A DNA stretch of 5,473 bases. Source: Alphaproteobacteria bacterium (lineage in GTDB: Bacteria; Pseudomonadota; Alphaproteobacteria; RF32; CAG-239). Under the pieces are notes generated by a model. That model did no database searches. It saw only the letters and a list, made by a program, of their open reading frames with translations, and was not told where the DNA came from. Location: the NCBI GenBank assembly GCA_017477035.1, contig JAFUXW010000143.1, forward strand, positions 1 through 5,473, in the 5' to 3' direction. Below are positions 1-5,473 of the stretch, one piece after another. Every line of letters starts with the position of its first letter. Position 1 is the stretch's first letter. A program made the translations under genes and the position numbers.

Positions 1-1
1 C

Positions 2-379
2 TATGCCGATGATTTCATCAAAGAATTGCCGAAAGGATATCAAACAAAAGTCGGTGAAAAAGGAGTGAAACTTTCTGGCGGACAGAGACAACGCGTTGCA
101 ATAGCTCGCGCTATCTTAAAAAATTCGCCGATATTACTGTTAGATGAAGCGACTTCGGCATTGGATAGTGAGTCGGATAATTACATTCAAAAAGCCATGA
201 AAAAGTTAATGAAAGACAAGACGGTTATTGCGATTGCACACCGCTTGTCAACGCTTAAAGAGATGGATAGAATTATTGTTTTGGATAAGGGAAAAATCAT
301 CGAACAAGGCAAAATCGAAGATTTATTGAAATCCGGCGGACAATTCCAACGTCTATGGGAAATTCAGAATAAGAGTTAA
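2..379 (+). CDS. ABC exporter ATPase domain, C-terminal fragment (5' end outside window)
   Basis: This is the last 125 residues of an ATP-binding cassette protein. The frame is open from base 2, so the gene starts upstream; the TTG at 26 is internal and not a start. Visible motifs, numbered from the first complete codon, are the signature LSGGQ (24-28) followed by RQRVAIARAIL, Walker B LLLDEATSALD (45-55) with the catalytic Glu at 49, and the H-loop AIAHRLSTL with His80. The lead-in FIKELPKGYQTKVGEKGVKL and the tail DRIIVLDKGKIIEQG are typical of the type I exporter class (MsbA or bacteriocin/lipid/drug exporters, usually a membrane domain fused to the ATPase). The family uses ATP hydrolysis at the inner membrane to move substrate outward. 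The substrate cannot be told from this end. No key ATPase residue is missing in the visible part. Confidence 0.96.
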   Translation, partial: YADDFIKELPKGYQTKVGEKGVKLSGGQRQRVAIARAILKNSPILLLDEATSALDSESDNYIQKAMKKLMKDKTVIAIAHRLSTLKEMDRIIVLDKGKIIEQGKIEDLLKSGGQFQRLWEIQNKS

Positions 380-389
380 AGGAAAAATT

Positions 390-890
390 ATGCGCCTATA
401 CCACTATGCACCGAAAGAAAATACCGTTTTAGAGCAAGGATTGCTCTCAATTTGCAAAGCACCACGTGATTTACGTGCTTATGCCCATCGTGCCGGTACG
501 GAAAACCGTGACGAGATTATGGTATGGCTTGATAAAACTTTTGCCGGTCGCAGTCGCGCTATATCGTGCCTAACTGAGCCGATAAAATGGCAAGGCAACG
601 ACGCGGTGTTGAAAGCGATTGTTGACCGTTCGACGTTATTCTCATTTGAATTGGAAGATTTGTTACAAGCCGGACTTGTTGAGGCAATCTGGTGCAAAAA
701 CGGCTCGGAGGCCGGCGGCTATAATGAGAAATTCTTTAAGGTTAAGCCGGAAGATATTGACTTGTCACCTTTAACTTGGGAAAAAGTCGATGCCGCAAAG
801 GATTTACTTTACGCGGTGGTGAGACACTATTTAATTGTCTTAAAAGACGGATATATTCCGCCGGAATACTTAAAAGAAGAACGTTTTTAA
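390..890 (+). CDS. Unknown 166-aa protein, possible ADP-ribosyltransferase-like fold
   Basis: The ATG at 390 follows an AAAGGA site (378-383) that overlaps the stop of the ABC gene, with a 10-base gap, so the two are probably co-transcribed. I do not recognise a named family. The N-terminus LYHYAPKENTVLEQGLLS (3-20) has the shape of the first strand and helix of ADP-ribosyltransferase-fold proteins such as DarT or KptA (hydrophobic, Tyr-His-Tyr, then a helix ending in Gly-Leu). A second distinctive block is GRSRAISCLTEPIKWQGND (53-71), and the C-terminal part holds a conserved-looking GSEAGGYNEKFF (105-116) and KDGYIPPEYL. There is no signal peptide or membrane segment, so it should be cytosolic. 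The ART idea rests on one N-terminal motif; the downstream acidic catalytic residue cannot be assigned. A sampled 60-base line of this gene counts near 47% GC. Confidence 0.85.
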   Translation: MRLYHYAPKENTVLEQGLLSICKAPRDLRAYAHRAGTENRDEIMVWLDKTFAGRSRAISCLTEPIKWQGNDAVLKAIVDRSTLFSFELEDLLQAGLVEAIWCKNGSEAGGYNEKFFKVKPEDIDLSPLTWEKVDAAKDLLYAVVRHYLIVLKDGYIPPEYLKEERF

Positions 891-897
891 TTGATTT

Positions 898-930
898 TTG
901 ACAAAAAATAGTGTAAAAAGGAAGTATAGA
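898..930 (+). promoter_or_regulatory. Possible promoter ahead of the four-gene cassette
   Basis: The 61-base gap between genes 2 and 3 contains an exact sigma70 -35 hexamer TTGACA (898-903) and a TATAGA (925-930) that could serve as a -10. The 21-base spacer is longer than the usual 16-18, and no better hexamer sits at the ideal distance. It could be a weak or activator-dependent promoter, or chance in AT-rich DNA. No terminator hairpin is visible between gene 2 and this site, so read-through from upstream is also possible. Confidence 0.3.
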
Positions 931-938
931 GAATTAAA

Positions 939-944
939 AAGGAG
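939..944 (+). promoter_or_regulatory. Ribosome binding site that fixes the start of gene 3
   Basis: AAGGAG lies 7 bases before the ATG at 952. The same frame is open further back to a TTG at 898, but that codon has no Shine-Dalgarno site and is part of the TTGACA sequence, so 952 is the start. Confidence 0.85.
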
Positions 945-951
945 AACAATA

Positions 952-1680
952 ATGGCTGATAATAGTGATAAGTTAAAGCAATTGCGCGAAAGAACTATGC
1001 CTGAATTTAAGTCGCGCGATGAGTTTTATGCATACGCGGCAAAAAATATGATTACACTTAATGTGGATGAAGTATATAAAGACTGTTCTGACAGTTTATT
1101 ACCGATTTTTAAAGCGGCTAAAGAAATGTGCGAAGATATACATGATAATAAAGATTATTTCAAAAGGGGCAGACCGCTTAAAGAACTATATCATATGGCG
1201 ATTGTTTCAAAAGCTATACAAGATATAAATGAAAACTGCGTTACGGAAGATGATAAAAAACATAGCATTAAACGAGCAAGATTTGATGATGATCGCAATT
1301 ATTTTTTCAGAAACGGTGAACGTATTAATGCCGGTTGGTTATTAGATCGCGAAAAGATTGAAAATTTTATGGAAGTTATGGATAGCCCTGGTATGAGTTA
1401 TGACGACGAATACACAAAAGCATACATAGCTGCCCTAAAAGATGATGTCAGTCCGGTTTATGGCACTATCAAAAGACCTAAGTGTTCGGTAACCGGAAAT
1501 ATTTTGAATTGGGAAGATATGAAAGATTCGTCTGTTTTGCGCGTTGTTGCCGCATTTGATCAACGAAGCATTTCTCTTAACGAAGATACTATTGCCAAAA
1601 TCAATGCATTTTGCGATAAGAAACAAGCACAGTTTGTCAAGCAAGTGCAACAACAAACCCAAAGCGAAGTTAAATCTTAA
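952..1680 (+). CDS. Unknown 242-aa soluble protein, first gene of the cassette
   Basis: I do not recognise this family. The protein is highly charged, has no signal peptide or hydrophobic segment, and is predicted cytosolic. Residues 1-60 are Lys/Glu-rich and look helical (KSRDEFYAYAAKN at 20-32). A basic, aromatic stretch KRARFDDDRNYFFRNGERIN lies near 107-126, followed by a helical region and then SVTGNILNWEDMKD near 204. The last 20 or so residues are Gln-rich and probably disordered (KQVQQQTQSEVKS). It precedes the 128-aa gene by 18 bases and reads in the same direction as three further genes of unknown function, so it is likely part of their operon. Sampled lines are AT-rich (about 27% GC at 1201-1260). 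A partner or regulator role for the larger products is possible, but nothing in the sequence shows it. Confidence 0.85.
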   Translation: MADNSDKLKQLRERTMPEFKSRDEFYAYAAKNMITLNVDEVYKDCSDSLLPIFKAAKEMCEDIHDNKDYFKRGRPLKELYHMAIVSKAIQDINENCVTEDDKKHSIKRARFDDDRNYFFRNGERINAGWLLDREKIENFMEVMDSPGMSYDDEYTKAYIAALKDDVSPVYGTIKRPKCSVTGNILNWEDMKDSSVLRVVAAFDQRSISLNEDTIAKINAFCDKKQAQFVKQVQQQTQSEVKS

Positions 1681-1684
1681 TTTA

Positions 1685-1690
1685 TAGGAG
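1685..1690 (+). promoter_or_regulatory. Ribosome binding site of the 128-aa gene
   Basis: TAGGAG begins 5 bases after the gene 3 stop codon and lies 8 bases before the ATG at 1699. It supports that start and independent translation of this short gene within the operon. Confidence 0.75.
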
Positions 1691-1698
1691 AAAACGGC

Positions 1699-2085
1699 AT
1701 GGAAAGAGAAGATTGGATAAAAAATCGCACTGACAATCCTGAAAAAATCGGGAAATTGTGGTGGAATAAAATGTATAATCAGTGCTGTTTGCCGATCGGT
1801 AAAACAAAAGATCCTGTGCCTCAGGATATAGAAAGAAAGATGTTTGCCGAGTATCTGGAACATAATAAGCAAGCTCCGGACGACATTGCTAAGTGGTTGG
1901 ATAATTTTGGAACCCGCGGTGTAATTAACGGACTGTTTCGTGACGTTGATGGTAAAACAGTAAATGAATCACCAGAGAATATTAAGATAACCCTGGACAT
2001 GGCATATAAATTAAGTACAAAAAATCAGCAACAAAATATGCAAATGACAAATGTAATAAACTCAGCTAAACAGAGTGTCAAATAA
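1699..2085 (+). CDS. Unknown 128-aa soluble protein
   Basis: No family is recognised. The N-terminal half is Trp-rich for its size (WIKNRTDNP, KLWWNKMYNQCCLP, and IAKWLDNFG near residues 60-68), which suggests a compact helical domain. Around residues 72-82 there is GVINGLFRDVDGK, and the last 25 residues are Gln/Asn/Met-rich (KNQQQNMQMTNVINSAKQ) and probably disordered. The upstream gene also ends in a Gln-rich tail; the two proteins are otherwise dissimilar by eye. There is no signal peptide or membrane segment. It sits 18 bases after gene 3 and 26 bases before the 654-aa gene, consistent with one transcript. Its small size and position directly before a large protein would fit a chaperone, adaptor or immunity-type partner, but that is context only. 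Confidence 0.8.
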   Translation: MEREDWIKNRTDNPEKIGKLWWNKMYNQCCLPIGKTKDPVPQDIERKMFAEYLEHNKQAPDDIAKWLDNFGTRGVINGLFRDVDGKTVNESPENIKITLDMAYKLSTKNQQQNMQMTNVINSAKQSVK

Positions 2086-2111
2086 AGTTAAAAACAGAAA
2101 AGGACGAGGCA

Positions 2112-4076
2112 ATGGCTGTAAATGTAGCGGATATAGAAACGATTAAAGACATATCGGAGTTGAATTTTGGAGAACACGCCGGTTTGTTACAGTCATTACA
2201 AAAACAAGCTGAAGAAACACCAGAAACAGCGAGTTCGTTATTGCCTAAATTTTATCGTTTGCTTGAAGGAAAAGGTACAAGTTCGGATATGTTACCGGTT
2301 GCCGCCAAAACTTTTGCTTCCATTTCAAAAAGTCTTTCGCAGTCACAAATAGCCGAAGCACTTAACGCTTTTCATAATCAAAATAGAGATAATTTCATAG
2401 AGCGTGGAGCAAGTTCATTTTGTATGTCTAATCCCGTATGCGCTGTTCCTGTTTTCAATTATATAGCATCGCAAGTGGAAAAAACGCCATACAGTGATGA
2501 TAAGAAGAACTTTTTTATGCCGGCGGCTCGTAATATGACAACTGCTCTTTTATGTGCCGCAGATGAAGAACTTCCGGCGATGATGAAGAAAATTAATTCA
2601 TTTGAGCCAGAAATTCAGAATTTATTTGTTTCGTCTTACGGAAAATTATATGCCAAAAAATCATGTTTAAGAGATGATATTTGGGGAAAGTTATTAAAAG
2701 AAGCCCAAAATACATCTAAATTTAACCGCTTATATGAAAATTTAGGAGCCATTATTGCGGCAGATAGTGAAAAAATACCGGAATGTTTGCATATTATAAG
2801 TTCAAAAATAGCAGATACAAACCACGATACTATAGATCTAAAAAAGGCCTATGAAGTTTTAGGTAAAATACGTAGCATTTATCCGCATAAAGAAAAGGTT
2901 GATGCAATATTCATGAGAGGTTTGCAAAATCCCAAAAACAGCATGAGTTCCAAAAAAGCCGCTTATCGCCAAATGGGCAGAATTGATGAGTTAACATCGC
3001 GCTCCTCTATCGGGAAACGTGTCGAAAAAACGGACGATAATCAATACGGATTTAAGAGCGTTGACCATATAACGGATGATGAACCTGCCGTTTTGTTCTT
3101 GGGCGGTAATGCTACAAATTCCGACAGAAGTGCCAACGGATATCTCTCATCATTAGAAAAACTTTTGCAATATCATAAGATAGAGGAAAATGTTGCACTT
3201 TATGCCGCAATTTATGATTTTGGTGAGTTTGATGATAAAGCCATCGCATTCAATGACAATTTAGCTCGAACAAAATTAATGCAAGACCATCACCGCTCGG
3301 TAAAATTAAATAAACAACTTAATGAAGATACACTTCATCCGCGTTATGTCGATGATTTATTTGATAAAGCACTATTAAACCGTATAAGCGATAAAAATGG
3401 GAAAAGATTGTCGACTGACGAAGCTTGCGCGAAAATACGCAAATTAACAATTGTGGCACATTGTCATGGTGCGTATACATTTCTTAAATTAGAGGAGAAA
3501 ATGCAAAAGAAAATGCAGGAGCTGGGTTATTCCGCTGAGGAACGTGCTAAAATTCAGCACGAAATGTTATGCGTGGCTCATGCACCTTATGCTCCGCTCG
3601 GTGTTTCCAAATCAACAATGATTTCTTTTGCTTCAGCACAAGATTTTGAAATAAATCACCATAACAATTTTGAAACCGAAATCCGAGCAATGTCAAAAAA
3701 TAATGAAGTAATGTTGAGTTACTTCCCAGGCAAGCAAGGTGAGCTTTTCTTAACACCTTCGATGGGTGAAGATGTAGAAGAACATAATTTTTTAGGCTAT
3801 TTACCGAAAAATCAGGGATTGAGTAAAGAAGGACTGGCTATTATGGCTTTATCCGGCAATACAGTGGTTAATGGCGTAAAAAATTCGCTTACCAGTGAAC
3901 CTTTGCCGCCGGTTAAAGACCTTGTTTGCGGAACTGATGAAAAATATCAAAAGTTATTTGATAAATTGAAAGATAATGGTGAAAAAATGTGGCAGAAAAT
4001 GTCGTTAAATACAGCAATACGCTTAAAAGCTGTTAGTGAGTATAACAAATTGCATAATGGGCAAGGCGATGGTTGA
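2112..4076 (+). CDS. 654-aa two-module protein: helical solenoid-like N-half plus candidate Cys-nucleophile hydrolase domain
   Basis: The ATG at 2112 follows AAGGA (2100-2104) by 7 bases. Residues about 15-295 are almost wholly helical, with repeated amphipathic Leu/Ala helix pairs (for example LLPKFYRLLEG, DMLPVAAKTFASISKSL, LYENLGAIIAADSEKIPECL) like a HEAT/ARM-type solenoid; repeat units are degenerate. Residues about 325-590 form a second domain. A strand runs into LFLGGN (328-333), a variable insert (about 375-440) follows, then IVAHCHGA (447-454) in nucleophile-elbow form (small-x-Cys-x-small), ELGYS (470-474), SAQD with Asp511, and EEHN with His558. The order Cys451, Asp511, His558 matches the Ser/Cys-Asp-His order of alpha/beta hydrolases. 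Dienelactone hydrolase is a known member with Cys as nucleophile. No signal peptide or membrane segment is visible. The domain is repeated in the next gene. Substrate is unknown; the hydrolase reading is inference from motifs. Confidence 0.9.
   Translation: MAVNVADIETIKDISELNFGEHAGLLQSLQKQAEETPETASSLLPKFYRLLEGKGTSSDMLPVAAKTFASISKSLSQSQIAEALNAFHNQNRDNFIERGASSFCMSNPVCAVPVFNYIASQVEKTPYSDDKKNFFMPAARNMTTALLCAADEELPAMMKKINSFEPEIQNLFVSSYGKLYAKKSCLRDDIWGKLLKEAQNTSKFNRLYENLGAIIAADSEKIPECLHIISSKIADTNHDTIDLKKAYEVLGKIRSIYPHKEKVDAIFMRGLQNPKNSMSSKKAAYRQMGRIDELTSRSSIGKRVEKTDDNQYGFKSVDHITDDEPAVLFLGGNATNSDRSANGYLSSLEKLLQYHKIEENVALYAAIYDFGEFDDKAIAFNDNLARTKLMQDHHRSVKLNKQLNEDTLHPRYVDDLFDKALLNRISDKNGKRLSTDEACAKIRKLTIVAHCHGAYTFLKLEEKMQKKMQELGYSAEERAKIQHEMLCVAHAPYAPLGVSKSTMISFASAQDFEINHHNNFETEIRAMSKNNEVMLSYFPGKQGELFLTPSMGEDVEEHNFLGYLPKNQGLSKEGLAIMALSGNTVVNGVKNSLTSEPLPPVKDLVCGTDEKYQKLFDKLKDNGEKMWQKMSLNTAIRLKAVSEYNKLHNGQGDG
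3084..3884 (+). other. Shared candidate hydrolase domain, copy 1
   Basis: Encodes residues about 325-591 of the 654-aa protein. It matches the domain at 4609-5394 by protein sequence. The LGG block is gapless over 28 residues with 9 identities. The AHCHGA-to-ELGYS block is gapless over 26 residues with 11 identities (counted by eye). Candidate catalytic residues are Cys451, Asp511 and His558. Confidence 0.7.
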
Positions 4077-5473
4077 TATTATAAGCGAGAAATCACAAAT
4101 TATTGACGGCAATTTTTGTGTCATAACTCAGGAATTGTCTGATGGTAGTCGGCGTGAAATTGATAAGCACGGCGACAAAGTCACCAAAACCAAAACTATT
4201 CAAAAAAACGGTTCATATACTGTTTTAGATGGAAATAACGTTAAAATCGAAGAATTAACATCGGATGGTTATTTGCGCAAATATAATCCGAAAAACGAAA
4301 AATTAACAGAAGAAACATCGCCGCAAAAAGTGGTTACTAAATTTCATGAGAATGGAAATATTTCATCAATAGATGATCCTGAAAACGGTATATTTACTTC
4401 CTACTATGAAAACAAAAATGAGGCTACATACAAAGACAGAAAGAAAAACTATGAAAGATATAAAGATGTTAAGGGCAATATTAACTATGAGTTTCAAAAC
4501 GGAAAATTAACCTTAAATCCGGATTGGTTTTCTTATTATCGCCTCGGGGTTAAATCACAAAACAATAATGAACATTGGGAAGAAAAATGCACGCTTAATC
4601 CTAAGAAAAAGACCTTACTTTGTTTGGGCGGCGACCAAACAAAGGATGCCAAAGCCGCTAATGGTAATACGAATGCTTTTTCTACTATTTTAGGTTTATC
4701 GCAAGAAGAAAAAGATAATATGCAATTGGTTGCTTGTTATCGACCAAATAATAATACATTATCATATCTAAATATTACCAATATTGACGAAGTAATTGAA
4801 AATGATAACAAAAGGGAAGTTTTACAAAAGTTTATGCCGTTTATGGCATGTAAAGGAAATAGTAAATTTGAAAAACTTCCGGATGAAGAACTAAAAGAAA
4901 ACTTCAGTAACATTATGATTCAAGCACATTGCTACGGAGCAAACGATTTATCAGATATAAACAAAATTCTTAAAAATGCTATGACAGAGCTCGGCTATTC
5001 TGACAAAGCACAAAGAGATGCTTTAAGGCAAGTTATTTGTATTACCAACAACAGTCAACGTGAAATGACCGATAACTTGGATTTTAGTTGTATTCATCGC
5101 TATTCGGTTAAAGACGGACAGTTTGAGCCGGAGTATAATACCGATGAATCGGCAGAATATCCGGTATTTGTACAAGATTATCAGGCTTTTGCGGATAAAA
5201 AAGGTAACAAAGCCGCATTTATTACAACAAAACCAAACGAAATGATAATGGTTTTTGATAAAATATTAGATGATAAAAGTAAAAAAGATGAACATGATTC
5301 GGCATTTTGGACAACAAGGGAAGAAAATTTAACATCTGTTGGCAAATATCAAGCACGCTTAATGGCGAAAATCGGACAAGCTTGGTATGATAATAAATCC
5401 GAAATGTCGGATATTGTTACTTTTTTACAAAAAATCACCGATAAAAGCACATTACATCCTTTTGTAACGAAAG
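4069..5473 (+). CDS. Paralogous protein, 3' end outside window: YD/MORN-like repeats plus candidate Cys-nucleophile hydrolase domain
   Basis: The frame is open without a stop from 4069 to the right edge, giving 468 visible residues. The ATG at 4069 overlaps the previous stop (4074-4076) by 8 bases, with only a weak AAGG before it, so translation is probably coupled to the upstream gene. An in-frame ATG at 4057 is an alternative, also without a good ribosome site. Residues about 22-150 are polar beta-hairpin-like units (DGYLRKYNPKNEKL, KFHENGNISSIDDPENG, SYYENKNEATYKD, NINYEFQNGKL), resembling YD/RHS or MORN_2 (YwqK-type) repeats. Residues about 181-443 match the C-domain of the 654-aa protein: LLCLGGD (183-189), IQAHCYGA (284-291, Cys288), ELGYS (307-311), SVKD with Asp349, and DEHD with His409. 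No signal peptide is seen. Sampled stretches are very AT-rich (22-25% GC). Function is unknown. Confidence 0.88.
   Translation, partial: MVDIISEKSQIIDGNFCVITQELSDGSRREIDKHGDKVTKTKTIQKNGSYTVLDGNNVKIEELTSDGYLRKYNPKNEKLTEETSPQKVVTKFHENGNISSIDDPENGIFTSYYENKNEATYKDRKKNYERYKDVKGNINYEFQNGKLTLNPDWFSYYRLGVKSQNNNEHWEEKCTLNPKKKTLLCLGGDQTKDAKAANGNTNAFSTILGLSQEEKDNMQLVACYRPNNNTLSYLNITNIDEVIENDNKREVLQKFMPFMACKGNSKFEKLPDEELKENFSNIMIQAHCYGANDLSDINKILKNAMTELGYSDKAQRDALRQVICITNNSQREMTDNLDFSCIHRYSVKDGQFEPEYNTDESAEYPVFVQDYQAFADKKGNKAAFITTKPNEMIMVFDKILDDKSKKDEHDSAFWTTREENLTSVGKYQARLMAKIGQAWYDNKSEMSDIVTFLQKITDKSTLHPFVTK
4132..4518 (+). repeat. Degenerate YD/MORN-like hairpin repeats in the paralogue's N-terminus
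   Basis: Residues about 22-150 contain recurring short units built around Asn/Asp-Gly turns and Tyr/Phe strands, for example DGSRREIDKHGDKVTK, HENGNISSIDDPENG, YYENKNEATYKD and EFQNGKL. The spacing is irregular, roughly 17-24 residues. RHS/YD repeats and MORN_2 repeats both give this pattern, and by eye I cannot decide between them. Confidence 0.45.
4609..5394 (+). other. Shared candidate hydrolase domain, copy 2
   Basis: Encodes residues about 181-442 of the partial last protein. Candidate catalytic residues are Cys288, Asp349 and His409. The Cys-to-Asp distance is 61 residues here and 60 in copy 1; Asp-to-His is 60 here and 47 in copy 1. The LGG-to-Cys distance is shorter here (about 101 against 120), because copy 1 has a longer insert before the nucleophile strand. 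Confidence 0.7.

Noticed and set aside
26..28. TTG as the start of the ABC protein
   Set aside because: The frame is open and matches the exporter family upstream to base 2, so this Leu is internal.
479..697. Minus-strand open frame of 72 codons
   Set aside because: It lies wholly inside the 166-aa gene on the opposite strand, and its product has no recognisable motif. It is a shadow of the real gene.
881..905. Terminator after gene 2 suggested by the T-runs
   Set aside because: The T-runs have no preceding GC-rich inverted repeat.
898..951. N-terminal extension of gene 3 from a TTG codon
   Set aside because: No ribosome site precedes the TTG, whereas AAGGAG stands 7 bases before the ATG at 952.
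1435..1872. Minus-strand open frame of 145 codons with a Phe/Ile-rich product
   Set aside because: It straddles the end of gene 3 and the start of gene 4, both of which have good ribosome sites. The Phe/Ile richness is what antisense of Lys/Asp/Glu-rich AT-rich coding DNA produces.
2167..2352. Plus-strand open frame of 61 codons inside the 654-aa gene
   Set aside because: Different frame within a long supported gene; no homology or domain sign.
3547..3756. Minus-strand open frame of 69 codons
   Set aside because: Antisense to the conserved candidate catalytic domain, which is supported by its paralogue.
1..5473. CRISPR array, tRNA/rRNA gene or insertion sequence
   Set aside because: No spaced direct repeats, no transposase-like product or paired terminal inverted repeats, and no non-coding stretch longer than 61 bases were seen.

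Overview
The window is a fully coding, single-strand (+) stretch of an AT-rich bacterial genome. Genes are tightly packed and most have a good purine-rich Shine-Dalgarno site (AAAGGA, AAGGAG, TAGGAG). The ABC exporter fragment is generic. Nothing here fixes the organism; an uncultured, host-associated Gram-negative such as an AT-rich alphaproteobacterium is a guess only.

Region 1 (1-890) holds the last 125 residues of an exporter-type ABC ATPase. Ten bases after its stop codon comes a 166-residue protein of unknown function. That protein's N-terminus (LYHYAPKENTVLEQGLLS) resembles the start of ADP-ribosyltransferase-fold proteins. These two genes look co-transcribed, and sampled lines of gene 2 are more GC-rich than much of what follows.

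Region 2 (891-951) is a 61-base AT-rich gap. It contains an exact TTGACA but no well-placed -10, so it may be a weak or regulated promoter. It is the widest gap in the window.

Region 3 (952-5473) is a run of four genes that I cannot assign to a named family: 242 aa, 128 aa, 654 aa, and a gene that runs off the right edge (468 residues visible). Intergenic gaps are 18 and 26 bases, and the last pair overlaps by 8 bases, so this is very probably one operon. None has an obvious signal peptide or membrane segment.

The main discovery is that the last two genes are paralogues. Their N-terminal modules are unrelated (an all-helical solenoid-like region in one, YD/MORN-like beta-hairpin repeats in the other). 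Both are followed by a similar domain containing LGG, AHC(H/Y)GA, ELGYS, an Asp 60-61 residues after the Cys, and an E-H-[ND] motif further on. The order and spacing suggest an alpha/beta-hydrolase-like fold with a Cys-His-Asp triad. Modular N-termini on a repeated candidate catalytic domain, preceded by two small soluble proteins with Gln-rich tails, suggest an accessory cassette (effector, toxin or defence type). That role is inference only.
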